DNA of 38,862 nucleotides from Muribaculaceae bacterium (GTDB lineage: Bacteria; Bacteroidota; Bacteroidia; Bacteroidales; Muribaculaceae). The translations under genes and the position numbers were made by a program. The stretch covers positions 1-38,862 of the forward strand of contig JAIEAO010000009.1 of the NCBI GenBank assembly GCA_029071345.1, written 5' to 3'. Numbering within the stretch: the stretch's first letter is position 1; every line of letters starts with the position of its first letter. The notes below the pieces were generated by a model. It had not been told where the DNA came from and ran no database searches. It saw only the letters and a program-made list of their open reading frames with translations. Of the stretch, positions 25,435 to 33,237 are shown in pieces.

Positions 25435-26436
25435 ATGAAAAAATTAGGCGTAATCATACTGAACTGGAACGGAGAGAAGCTGCTCAAGGAATTTCTGCCT
25501 GCGGCGGCCAAACACACCGTGGCATCCGATGTAGACCTTATAGTGGCCGACAACGGTTCTACTGACAACTCTTTGAATTGGGTGCGCGAGAATTGCCCCG
25601 AAGTCAAAATTATCGCTCTTGACAAGAACTATGGTTTTGCTGAGGGTTATAACCGCGCGATCCGCGAGGCCGATTACGAATATATTGTGCTCTTGAATTC
25701 TGATGTGGAGGTTACTCCCGGCTGGTGGCAGCCGCTGCTCTCGTTCATGGAATCAAACCCTAAGGTAGGAGCCGTTCAGCCGAAAATCCGTTCGTGGCAC
25801 GAAAAACGGATGTTCGAATATGCCGGTGCTGCCGGAGGCTATCTCGACAATCTCGGCTATCCTTACTGCCGCGGTCGACTCTTCGACATCATGGAGGAGG
25901 ACAAAGGGCAATACGACGATGGTCCGGCCGATGTGTGCTGGGCTTCGGGTGCGTGCCTGATGACAAGGCGCAAGCTCTATCTCGACCTCGGCGGTCTCGA
26001 CGAACGTTTCTTCGCACACATGGAGGAGATCGACCTATGTTGCCGCATACTGAACGCAGGCTATCGCGTTTGTGCATTGCCGGATTCAGCGGTCTATCAC
26101 GTTGGCGGAGCCTCGCTTAATCAAGGAAATCCGAAGAAGACCTATCTCAATTTCCGCAACAATCTCTTACTCCTCCACAAAAACCTCCCTCGCAAGAAAG
26201 GGAAACGTAAACTCTTTATCCGTCGCTTGGCCGACACGCTGGCGTGGGGAATGTTCCTCGTCAAAGGGGATTTCGCCAACGCCAATGCAGTGTTGAAAGC
26301 GCACCGCGACTTCCGCAAGATGAAGAAACTCTACACCGATTTCCCTGAGCGCGATATCCTTTCTCTCCAACCCGGCTCCAACCGCAGCGCCCTGCTCATG
26401 CGCTATCTTCCCTTTGTAAAAAGGGATATAAAATAA
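25435..26436 (+). CDS. Family 2 glycosyltransferase
   Basis: The 333-residue GT-A enzyme transfers a nucleotide-activated sugar, probably to a lipid-linked or surface glycan. The N-terminal fold shows VIILNWNGEKLL, IVADNGSTDNS and LDKNYGFAEGYNRAI. The metal-binding region is LLNSDVEVTPGWW, and ICRILNAGYR-like DLCCRILNAGYRVCALPDSAVYHVGG is typical of rhamnosyltransferase-like GT2 enzymes. It lacks transmembrane helices. Donor and acceptor cannot be assigned. It stands between mtaB and surE, each separated by repeat-rich spacers. Confidence 0.9.
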   Translation: MKKLGVIILNWNGEKLLKEFLPAAAKHTVASDVDLIVADNGSTDNSLNWVRENCPEVKIIALDKNYGFAEGYNRAIREADYEYIVLLNSDVEVTPGWWQPLLSFMESNPKVGAVQPKIRSWHEKRMFEYAGAAGGYLDNLGYPYCRGRLFDIMEEDKGQYDDGPADVCWASGACLMTRRKLYLDLGGLDERFFAHMEEIDLCCRILNAGYRVCALPDSAVYHVGGASLNQGNPKKTYLNFRNNLLLLHKNLPRKKGKRKLFIRRLADTLAWGMFLVKGDFANANAVLKAHRDFRKMKKLYTDFPERDILSLQPGSNRSALLMRYLPFVKRDIK

Positions 26437-26448
26437 GATTTGAAAAAA

Positions 26449-26540
26449 TTGATATAATAAGATTGGGTTCCGAAAATAAGATTGGGTTCCGAACGCAGTG
26501 AGGAAAATCTGAAAACTGAAAACCGAAAACTGATAACTAA
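26449..26540. repeat. 18-bp tandem duplication and heptamer array upstream of surE
   Basis: AATAAGATTGGGTTCCGA occurs twice one base apart (about 26456-26492). A CTGAAAA/CCGAAAA period-7 array then ends two bases before the surE start codon region. Confidence 0.75.
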
Positions 26541-26542
26541 AT

Positions 26543-27322
26543 ATGCGACCTCTAATTTTAGTAACCAACGACGACGGCATCAACGCTAAAGGCGTTCACT
26601 GCCTTATCGACCGCCTCATCCCCTTTGGCGACATAGTAACCGTATGCCCCGATGCTCCGCGCTCGGGTCAGTCAATGGCGATTACAGTCAACGACCCCCT
26701 GAAACTCACCGAACTGCCCGATTATAAGGGCGCGAAGATGTATAAAGTGAGCGGAACGCCCGTGGACTGCGTGAAACTCGCCATGCACCATATCCTCCCC
26801 CGCAAGGCCGACCTTGTAGTAGCCGGTATCAACCACGGCTCAAACTCTGGCGTCAATGTGCTCTATTCAGGCACGATGGGTGCCGCGATGGAGGGTTGTG
26901 CCTTCGAAATTCCATCGATCGGCTTCTCCCTTACCAGTCATGACCCCGATGCCGACTTCACACCCTGCTACGCTGCCATCGATACATTGGTTAAAGGTGT
27001 CCTCGAGCATGGTTTACCCAAAGATATATGCCTAAATGTCAACATCCCCGCTGATGCCGGAATCCCGGAGGAGATGCGTGTCTGCACAGGTTGCCGCGGG
27101 AAATGGAACGATGAGTATAAGGAATATTTGGACCCATACGGACATAAATTCTACTGGCTCACCGGCACATTCGAGAACCTCGAACCCGACAACCACGACA
27201 CCGACGAATGGTGCCTCTCGCACGGCATAATCTCCGTCGTACCCATCGACATCGAGCGCACCGCCACCATTACCCGCGACACCGAATGGCTCCGCGAAAT
27301 CACCAAGAAGCCACTCGGATAA
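26543..27322 (+). CDS. surE: 5'/3'-nucleotidase SurE
   Basis: SurE is a stationary-phase survival phosphatase that dephosphorylates nucleoside monophosphates and short polyphosphates. The 259-residue protein begins RPLILVTNDDGINAKG with the metal-binding Asn9, Asp10 and Asp11. CPDAPRSGQSMAIT and the conserved GINHGSNSGVNVLYSGTMGAAMEG follow. Length is normal. The region after it is non-coding for about 770 bp. Confidence 0.95.
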   Translation: MRPLILVTNDDGINAKGVHCLIDRLIPFGDIVTVCPDAPRSGQSMAITVNDPLKLTELPDYKGAKMYKVSGTPVDCVKLAMHHILPRKADLVVAGINHGSNSGVNVLYSGTMGAAMEGCAFEIPSIGFSLTSHDPDADFTPCYAAIDTLVKGVLEHGLPKDICLNVNIPADAGIPEEMRVCTGCRGKWNDEYKEYLDPYGHKFYWLTGTFENLEPDNHDTDEWCLSHGIISVVPIDIERTATITRDTEWLREITKKPLG

Positions 27323-27372
27323 GCTAAACAGCTAAGGCAATTTAAAATACGTCAAAAAATATTATCCATATT

Positions 27373-27404
27373 TTTGGAATTTAATAATATAATTTCTAAT
27401 TTTG
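27373..27404 (+). promoter_or_regulatory. Promoter with no downstream ORF
   Basis: TTTG (27373-27376), 20 bp, TAATTTTG (27397-27404) is an excellent promoter match. No gene follows on the + strand before the terminator-like hairpin at 27637-27672. Confidence 0.7.
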
Positions 27405-27434
27405 CACAGTTAATTATCAAAGAAACTGATTAAA

Positions 27435-27520
27435 AATATCGTAAGATATTCGCAGGTCGGCTGAAAAATGAACGTCGACCAAAGGTCAGTGCATGATGCC
27501 GAAGGCATTCAGACCGACGG
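27435..27520 (-). repeat. Structured promoter element, diverged copy e
   Basis: The primary sequence has diverged but the helices are kept. The closing helix is GTCGG/CCGAC (27456-27460, 27514-27518) extended by CTGAA/TTCAG (27461-27465, 27508-27512), where other copies have CAAAG/CTTTG. The hairpins are GACC-AAA-GGTC and ATGCC-GAA-GGCAT. The TTTG box is lost, so this copy looks promoterless. AATATC/GATATT (27435-27450) replaces the AT-rich palindrome. Confidence 0.75.
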
Positions 27521-27636
27521 CAAATCGCATTTATCGTTTCATTGACAATTTATTGTTGCATTAGTAAAGTTATGGATTAATAGTTAAATTAGAATTAGGA
27601 TCACATGCGGTTCCGAAGGATTTCGCGACCGTATGG

Positions 27637-27672
27637 AAAAAACGGGAGTGTAGTGATACACCCCCGTTTTTT
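27637..27672. terminator. Bidirectional terminator-like hairpin
   Basis: AAAAAACGGG (27637-27646) pairs with CCCGTTTTTT (27663-27672). Inside, GTGTA-GTGA-TACAC stacks across one A-C mismatch, which is U-G if read on the - strand. T runs occur in both directions. Confidence 0.8.
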
Positions 27673-28092
27673 GCATCATCACATTTCAAGAATAGATAGT
27701 TAGGGTCACCATGTATGCAATAATTCACTGAATTATTGCGCATTATGCGTGTTGAGGGATACACATATCCATCTTACTATCAGTGTAATACATTGATTAT
27801 CAATGTCTAATTTGTAATAATCCGTCATCATTCGCAGCCATTCAACCCACCTATCTGCACCAAGTCGGGCAAACTTTAATAGACTTTAACCATAATCGCT
27901 ATGTAAAAATGTGGTGACCTCAGCCAAAATCTCTCTTGGGTCACCACATAGAAATCTAAAAATCTATTAAATTTTTCGTTTGAAAACCTCCGTTTTACGG
28001 CTCGAACCAAAAATCAGCCACTTAGTTTTACACTAAATCACTGATTGTTTTATCATTGAATGTCAGTGTGATTACATAAAACTCACGTTAAT
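27673..28092. other. AT-rich non-coding stretch with scattered palindromes
   Basis: No gene is supported here. It holds GCAATAATTC-ACT-GAATTATTGC (27717-27739), ACATTGA-TTA-TCAATGT (about 27789-27806), a terminator at 27909-27949, and a weak CTTAGT/ACTAA hairpin near 28020-28036. Base composition is close to that of the two unknown genes that follow. Confidence 0.6.
27904..27949 (-). terminator. Terminator of the zinc-ribbon gene
   Basis: Perfect 11-bp stem ATGTGGTGACC (27909-27919) with GGTCACCACAT (27939-27949), then five T residues on the - strand. It lies about 145 bp beyond the stop at 28093. Confidence 0.7.
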
Positions 28093-28527
28093 TTATGGAG
28101 TTTCTATTTGAGTAGGAGTTTCTAACAAATCCTCCTTGAGTTCATTTTCGGTAGAAGATATTATTTCTTCTGCGTTGACCTCCATCGGCTCAGATACTAT
28201 AATATCTTTTTCTAAAATGACGTTTTCAACAGGCTTTGTCTTTTTTGCTTTAGAGCGATTTTTGCGGGATTTTTTAGTCTGCTGTATTTCCCCGACCTGT
28301 TCGGTTGATTCATGATGAGTAGCCTTCGTTTCTTCTTTGTCATCATGGCAAAGCCCAAAAAATAAGAAGAATAGAATACTCAAGCCCCATAAGCATTTAT
28401 TCAATTTCATTTTAAATTTATGAGAGGTGCTTATTGCCTCCATAGGACAACCACAAGAAGGACAACGAGTCCACACACTTCTATCAGACATTTCCCGACC
28501 ACAGTCGGGACACTTCATTTTTCCCAT
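28093..28527 (-). CDS. Zinc-ribbon membrane protein of unknown function
   Basis: The 144-residue protein starts with two CxxC pairs (CPDCGREMSDRSVWTRCPSCG, the two halves at about 5-8 and 22-25) forming a zinc ribbon. One transmembrane helix follows (about 44-60, CLWGLSILFFLFFGLC), then a charged low-complexity tail (KKSRKNRSKAKKTK and acidic segments) that is probably disordered. I recognise no family beyond the zinc ribbon. Codon use is more AT-rich than in the flanking housekeeping genes, suggesting transfer. It lies 38 bp after the secreted-protein gene on the same strand and may share its message. Confidence 0.72.
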   Translation of the reverse strand: MGKMKCPDCGREMSDRSVWTRCPSCGCPMEAISTSHKFKMKLNKCLWGLSILFFLFFGLCHDDKEETKATHHESTEQVGEIQQTKKSRKNRSKAKKTKPVENVILEKDIIVSEPMEVNAEEIISSTENELKEDLLETPTQIETP

Positions 28528-28565
28528 ATTAATTAAAGATGAATTAATTGATGCAGATAAAGATG

Positions 28566-30134
28566 TCAGAGAATTTGAACAGTTTTTACTATTTCAATTC
28601 TATAAGGAGTAGTGTTTTGTACTTTATAAATTTCTTTTATGGCAGGATTGCCCTCTCGGGTCATATATGTTACTGAATATGAAGTAGGTGATATGACTTC
28701 TGTCCATGACGCCCCTTTTTCTGCAATCTTATTATTCCAATCTGAACGAATCTGAGCGCACCAGTTTTCACCATTGCGGTCATAATTTTTTAGATGGTCT
28801 ATTTCATCTTGTCGAGTGATACGTTCAGCCTCTTTCTGTGCCAGAATTGCTTTGACCATATAATCATTGTCTGGTTTTGCGAGTGAAGCCTTATCTATAC
28901 GCCTGATTTTGGTATTGAAGATTCTCTGTGCTCGACTACCCGGATGAAATTTTACTTCGGCTTTTTCAAGAATATGATCGCGTACATGAGCATCACTCTT
29001 CTTTATATCATAGGCATCAGCCTCATATTCATGAGCATAGATAGCATTTATATTATTTTCGACAGGATTAAAGCCAACAGGACCTGCTAATACATAGGCC
29101 ACCAGACTTCCATTATTATCGTACACTCCTTTCGAGCCGTGGGAATCGGTTACTTTATATTCGGGATGCGATGCATATCTGCGATAAGTGATCGGCATAG
29201 GATATTGCTCCGTCTTTACCGTGTAGTCTTCAGAATCAAGCCAAGCAAAATCTTTTTGAGCTTCAGCTATTTTCAAGCTATTAACCTTACTTAGATTTTG
29301 AGGAAAAACAATAAGACTTTTGGCACACAGCGGATTGGGAATAGAGTCAACAACCGTTTTCATAGGGAATTCAATTTCTGATCCTTCGACATTTACCCAA
29401 AAGATTTTACGTCCGCTTCTGGTTTCATTTTTTTCTTTCACATAGGCTGGAAGATCGTCGTAGGTAGGATATTTGAGAAGAGAATATAGTACCTTAAGTC
29501 CATCCACACCGAGTATCTCATCGTTAAGGCCTGATAAATTTTGAGAAGCAAATCCTGACTTAAGCATCAGTAATGCCGAATATTTATTAAACAGCTCATC
29601 AAGATCTTTACTTATCTTACCTTTCTTCAGATCTGCTAAGGTCTTGGATGGAGGATATATACCTCGGGACCCTAACTCTTCGATTATCTCAGCAATTAAG
29701 TTTTCCTGTTCCTTGGAAGTGATTTTTTTACCCAAACTGGATATCAATGCGTCAACTTGTGTCTGTCGGGCTGCCAACTCTTCAGAATAGCTTTTGAGAC
29801 GGGTTTTCTGAACTTCTTTAATAGGCTGCATATCCGATAATTGACAGACGGTTGACAGAACAGTAATATAGTCAGGTTGCGACGTAAGATTCATAAGTGA
29901 ATCTATCATAGACAAGGGAAGGCTTATAGTGTACTCATCCGACGACTCGCGGTAGCTTCGTAAGAATTGCTCTTTTGAATCCCGGAAACTTCCGTTGTTA
30001 TCTAACCTCTTCTCCGTAGGGCTGCTAAGTCTTACCCCTTCCAAATCAAATAACAACTTGCATTCCTGGGCAGATGCAACCATTGACAAGCACATAAATC
30101 CTGCAACAGTTGATGTGAAAGTATTAAATTTCAT
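28566..30134 (-). CDS. Predicted secreted protein of unknown function
   Basis: From the ATG at 30134 this is 522 residues, with a Sec signal peptide (MKFNTFTSTVAGFMCLSMVASAQ) and a mature start near ECKLLFDLEG. A helical, coiled-coil-prone segment follows (about 110-190, SEELAARQTQVDALISSLGKK and on), then a mixed C-terminal half containing VTDSHGSKGVYDNNGSLVAYVLAGPVG. I recognise no domain. A longer reading frame to 30263 would run through a structured region and would lose the signal peptide, so it is rejected. AT-rich codon use sets it apart from its neighbours. Confidence 0.75.
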   Translation of the reverse strand: MKFNTFTSTVAGFMCLSMVASAQECKLLFDLEGVRLSSPTEKRLDNNGSFRDSKEQFLRSYRESSDEYTISLPLSMIDSLMNLTSQPDYITVLSTVCQLSDMQPIKEVQKTRLKSYSEELAARQTQVDALISSLGKKITSKEQENLIAEIIEELGSRGIYPPSKTLADLKKGKISKDLDELFNKYSALLMLKSGFASQNLSGLNDEILGVDGLKVLYSLLKYPTYDDLPAYVKEKNETRSGRKIFWVNVEGSEIEFPMKTVVDSIPNPLCAKSLIVFPQNLSKVNSLKIAEAQKDFAWLDSEDYTVKTEQYPMPITYRRYASHPEYKVTDSHGSKGVYDNNGSLVAYVLAGPVGFNPVENNINAIYAHEYEADAYDIKKSDAHVRDHILEKAEVKFHPGSRAQRIFNTKIRRIDKASLAKPDNDYMVKAILAQKEAERITRQDEIDHLKNYDRNGENWCAQIRSDWNNKIAEKGASWTEVISPTSYSVTYMTREGNPAIKEIYKVQNTTPYRIEIVKTVQIL

Positions 30135-30296
30135 TAATAGTAAAAAGCCGCGGTCATCCCCTCGTTGGCGTTTGGTTATAAAAAGAAAAGCGCAGGAATC
30201 TGTATCTGTTACCGTCCTACGAACTGAGGCTTCTCGCATTGCCCTAATAAAGTCGGACGGCAACGCAGAAGCCCTACGCCTGTATATGCAAAATCT
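30135..30296 (-). promoter_or_regulatory. Structured leader with mutually exclusive helices
   Basis: Helix A pairs 30228-30243 (GGCTTCTCGCATTGCC) with 30259-30273 (GGCAACGCAGAAGCC). Helix B pairs 30208-30217 (GTTACCGTCC) with 30255-30264 (GGACGGCAAC). They share 30259-30264, so both cannot form fully. Each helix has one position that is A-C on + but U-G on -, pointing to a - strand RNA leading into the secreted-protein gene. Frames are open on both strands here and should not be read as protein. Confidence 0.55.
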
Positions 30297-30342
30297 TGTC
30301 TCACTGTAGGGACGCGATATATCGCGTCCCTACAGTGAGACA
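30297..30342. repeat. 46-bp perfect palindrome built on REP copy 7
   Basis: The REP unit present in both orientations (TGTAGGG through CCCTACA, 30305-30334) is extended by TGTCTCAC on the left and GTGAGACA on the right. Together they give 23-bp arms with no spacer (centre between 30319 and 30320). Confidence 0.92.
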
Positions 30343-30619
30343 TTGTTTTACACAACCACGGGCATCTACCGTTGCTCAATCCCTGACTTTATTATGAAAG
30401 TTTGCGAGACATTCCAGTTCGTCAAGAATCAGCGCGGATAAACGCTTTCAAAATATTTATTGCGGATGCACCGGAGTGCATCCCTACATTCCCGCTCCGC
30501 TTAACCCCAGACCGGGGCTTCTGTGAGACGGTCTGCACCGCAAAGTTAACTAATAATTCGAATATTACAAAACAAAAAGACGGCCCGACAGCGCATCAGC
30601 CGGCAAGATAAGAGTGCGC
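30343..30619. other. Non-coding spacer with a variant REP palindrome
   Basis: No gene is supported. GGATGCAC-CGGA-GTGCATCC followed by CTACA (30464-30488) is a variant palindrome of the same layout as the REP family. GTGAGAC recurs at about 30523. Confidence 0.6.
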
Positions 30620-30643
30620 GGACGCGATATATCGCGTCCCTAC
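30620..30643. repeat. REP-like palindrome, copy 8
   Basis: GGACGCGATATATCGCGTCC plus CTAC, lying next to the truncated structured element f. Confidence 0.85.
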
Positions 30644-30717
30644 TGGCCGGCGTCCACTCTTTGCTGACTCGCGAATTTAATAATTATTGGCTGAATCGCC
30701 AATAATTATTAATTTTG
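30644..30717 (+). repeat. Structured promoter element, partial copy f
   Basis: Only the gene-proximal half is kept: GGCCGGCGTCC, then CTCTTTGCTGACTCGCG, then a 15-bp inverted repeat (30677-30691 and 30698-30712). That repeat overlaps the -7 box TAATTTTG (30710-30717) ahead of murF-alr. Where the distal half should be there is REP copy 8. Confidence 0.65.
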
Positions 30718-30752
30718 TAGGTGCATCCGCTAAGGGTGGGTGCGGTTTTGTT

Positions 30753-33224
30753 ATGCAGGCATCTCTTTTCGATATCGCGGAGCGTTGCGGCGCACCGCTT
30801 CCTCTTGAAAACCCGACTATTACCTCGTTGCTTACTGATTCGCGTTCGCTTATCGAACCGGAAGGAACTCTCTTTTTTGCTATCCCTACGAGCGGCAACG
30901 ACGGTCATAAGTATATCGCTGACCTCTACCGCCGAGGCGTCCGTAATTTCGTGGTTAACCGTATCCCGGATGCTTTAACCGACAAACAGGATATCAACTG
31001 GCTCGTGGTGCATGACACCGTGCTCGCGCTTCAGCGCGCAGCGGGGCGTTTCCCTTCGTTCAAGGGAGAAATCATAGCTATCACAGGTTCGCGAGGCAAG
31101 ACCACCCTCAAGGAGTGGATTTTCCAGCTTATGGAACCACTCTCAGATATCTCACGCAGTCCGCGAAGCTACAATTCGCAGATTGGCGTCCCCCTCTCAA
31201 TGTGGGAGATTTCACCAGAAGCAAATCTCGCCATCATCGAAGCCGGTATCTCACATCAGGGAGAGATGAAGAATCTTGCCAACTGCATTCAACCCGACAC
31301 AGTTATAATCACAAACGTTGGCGATGCTCATGCCGATGGTTTCCCCTCTTACGAAGCTAAGGTCAGCGAAAAGTTGGAGTTGGCCGAAGCCCCTTCAGTT
31401 AAGAAGGTGATCTATTGCGCCGATAAATCTATAATCGCTAACCGACTCGAAAATTTGCGCAACTCACGCGAATTGATCGGATGGTCTGCGCTCAATCCCA
31501 ATGCTGATCTCTACATAGATTTCAAACCGTTGGATAACGGCGACACGGAAATCACCTATACATATAAAGGAGAGACACGATCATTCACCGCCCCCGTTTC
31601 GGGTGATAACGACTTGGAAAACACTGCCAACGCATTGGCATATATGCTCAGTGTGGGGATTTCTCATGATGTTATTGCCGAACGATTCGCTGTGCTTCAC
31701 AAAATCGGTACTCGCCTTAATGTTACGGAGGGTTCGGGCGGTTGCTCGGTAATCCTCGATGCCTATACTTCGGATTTCTCCTCATTGCGTCCGGCACTCG
31801 ATTTCATGCGTCGCCGCAAGATTCCGCAACAAACCTCCACGCTCATCCTCAGCGATCTGCATCATGAGTCGGCATCTCAACCTGATCTCTACGCCGAGGT
31901 CGCACAACTCGTGGAGAAAGCCGGTATCGACCGCTTTATCGGCGTAGGCAAAGTGCTCAAAAGCTACAGTCATCTCTTCCCGAAAGGGTCGCAATTTTTC
32001 GAAGACACTGCGGAGCTGCTGAAATCGCTCTCCCCTTCCGATTTCTCCGATGAAATCATTATGCTCAAAGGTTCGCCGGAATATAACTTCGCTGCCATTG
32101 CGGAAATGCTCGAGAGACGTAAGCATGAGACCGTGCTTGAGGTGAACCTTGATTCAATCGTGAAGAACTACAACTATTTCCGTGCACAGCTCCCTCTTTC
32201 CACAGGGATCATCTGCATGGTGAAGGCATCGGGCTACGGTGCCGGAAGTTACGAGATTGCAAAAACACTTCAGGATACCGGCGCGGCCTATCTTGCTGTG
32301 GCAGTGATTGATGAAGGTATCGAACTGCGAAATCGCGGTATCACGATGCCGGTGATGGTGATGAATCCGAAGATTGTGAATTATAAATCGATGTTCGCCT
32401 ATCGCCTTGAGCCGGAAATCTATTCGTTCTCAATGCTGCGCGACGTGATTGCGGAGGCGGAGAAGAATAATATTACCGGCTATCCCATTCATATCAAGCT
32501 CGATACGGGGATGCACCGCATGGGATTCATTGAGGCCGAACTGCCCGAACTGATGGATATTCTTGCCTCCACTAAGGCTGTGAAGGCAAAGACGGTATTC
32601 TCGCACTTGGCTACGGCAGATTGCCCCGATATGGATGATTACACGGAGTTGCAGTTGTCGCGCTTCGCAAAATACACCGACTATATGCTCTCGCGCTCGG
32701 AATATCCGATAATGCGTCATATTTTGAACTCCCCCGGCATACTCCGTTATCCGCAGTATCACTATGATTTCGCGCGACTTGGCATCGGATTGTATGGCGC
32801 TAACACTCTCCCCCTGGAGATGGAGAAACCGTTGGCAGTGGTCTCCACGTTGCGCACCGTGATAATCGCCATCCGCGAGTATGAGGCCGGCGAGACTATC
32901 GGTTACGGTAGAAAAGGGAAACTGGAAAGGCGCTCAAAGATTGCGACATTGCCGATCGGTTATGCCGACGGGATGAACCGGCATTTCGGGCGCGGCAACA
33001 TTTCAGTGTTGGTTAATGGAAAAGAAGCGCCAACCATCGGGAATATCTGCATGGATATCTGCATGATCGACGTTACAGGTATTGACTGCGAAGTCGGAGA
33101 TTCGGTTGAGATCTTCGGAGCGAATATGCCGCTTCAGCGACTTGCCGACACGCTCGACACCATCCCCTACGAAATCCTCACCTCCGTCTCTCCCCGCGTC
33201 AAACGACTATATTATAGGGAGTAG
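30753..33224 (+). CDS. MurF-alanine racemase fusion
   Basis: This bifunctional protein (823 residues from this ATG) joins UDP-MurNAc-tripeptide:D-Ala-D-Ala ligase (about 1-450) to alanine racemase (about 455-823), linking D-Ala supply to its use in peptidoglycan. The ligase shows DSRSLIEPEGTLFFA and the ATP loop TGSRGKTT (111-118). The racemase shows MVKASGYGAG with the PLP lysine at 491, KLDTGMHRMGF, GYGRKGKL and NICMDICMIDV. Such fusions are known in Bacteroidetes. A start at 30687 would place codons over the promoter palindrome, so 30753 is chosen. Confidence 0.94.
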   Translation: MQASLFDIAERCGAPLPLENPTITSLLTDSRSLIEPEGTLFFAIPTSGNDGHKYIADLYRRGVRNFVVNRIPDALTDKQDINWLVVHDTVLALQRAAGRFPSFKGEIIAITGSRGKTTLKEWIFQLMEPLSDISRSPRSYNSQIGVPLSMWEISPEANLAIIEAGISHQGEMKNLANCIQPDTVIITNVGDAHADGFPSYEAKVSEKLELAEAPSVKKVIYCADKSIIANRLENLRNSRELIGWSALNPNADLYIDFKPLDNGDTEITYTYKGETRSFTAPVSGDNDLENTANALAYMLSVGISHDVIAERFAVLHKIGTRLNVTEGSGGCSVILDAYTSDFSSLRPALDFMRRRKIPQQTSTLILSDLHHESASQPDLYAEVAQLVEKAGIDRFIGVGKVLKSYSHLFPKGSQFFEDTAELLKSLSPSDFSDEIIMLKGSPEYNFAAIAEMLERRKHETVLEVNLDSIVKNYNYFRAQLPLSTGIICMVKASGYGAGSYEIAKTLQDTGAAYLAVAVIDEGIELRNRGITMPVMVMNPKIVNYKSMFAYRLEPEIYSFSMLRDVIAEAEKNNITGYPIHIKLDTGMHRMGFIEAELPELMDILASTKAVKAKTVFSHLATADCPDMDDYTELQLSRFAKYTDYMLSRSEYPIMRHILNSPGILRYPQYHYDFARLGIGLYGANTLPLEMEKPLAVVSTLRTVIIAIREYEAGETIGYGRKGKLERRSKIATLPIGYADGMNRHFGRGNISVLVNGKEAPTIGNICMDICMIDVTGIDCEVGDSVEIFGANMPLQRLADTLDTIPYEILTSVSPRVKRLYYRE

Positions 33225-33237
33225 TTGAGAGCGGAGA

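Larger units (their letters stand above)
27411..27672 (+). ncRNA. Candidate non-coding RNA of about 260 nt
   Basis: It is bounded by the promoter at 27373-27404 and the hairpin at 27637-27672, with no plausible ORF between. It contains the diverged structured element e and a hairpin AATATC-GTAA-GATATT. It does not show features I would recognise from tmRNA, RNase P RNA or SRP RNA. The opposing polarity of element e is a caution. Confidence 0.35.

Noticed and set aside
27570-27764. Short - strand ORF of 64 codons
   Set aside because: It runs through the terminator hairpin at 27637-27672 and resembles no protein.
27989-28020. tRNA fragment or attachment site suggested by GGTTCGAGCC on the - strand
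   Set aside because: No acceptor, anticodon or D stem accompanies it, and no integrase or direct repeat is visible.
29995-30309. + strand ORF of 104 codons
   Set aside because: It overlaps the secreted-protein gene and a region better explained as a structured - strand RNA.
30402-30611. + strand ORF of 69 codons
   Set aside because: It covers a REP-type palindrome and has no recognisable protein features.
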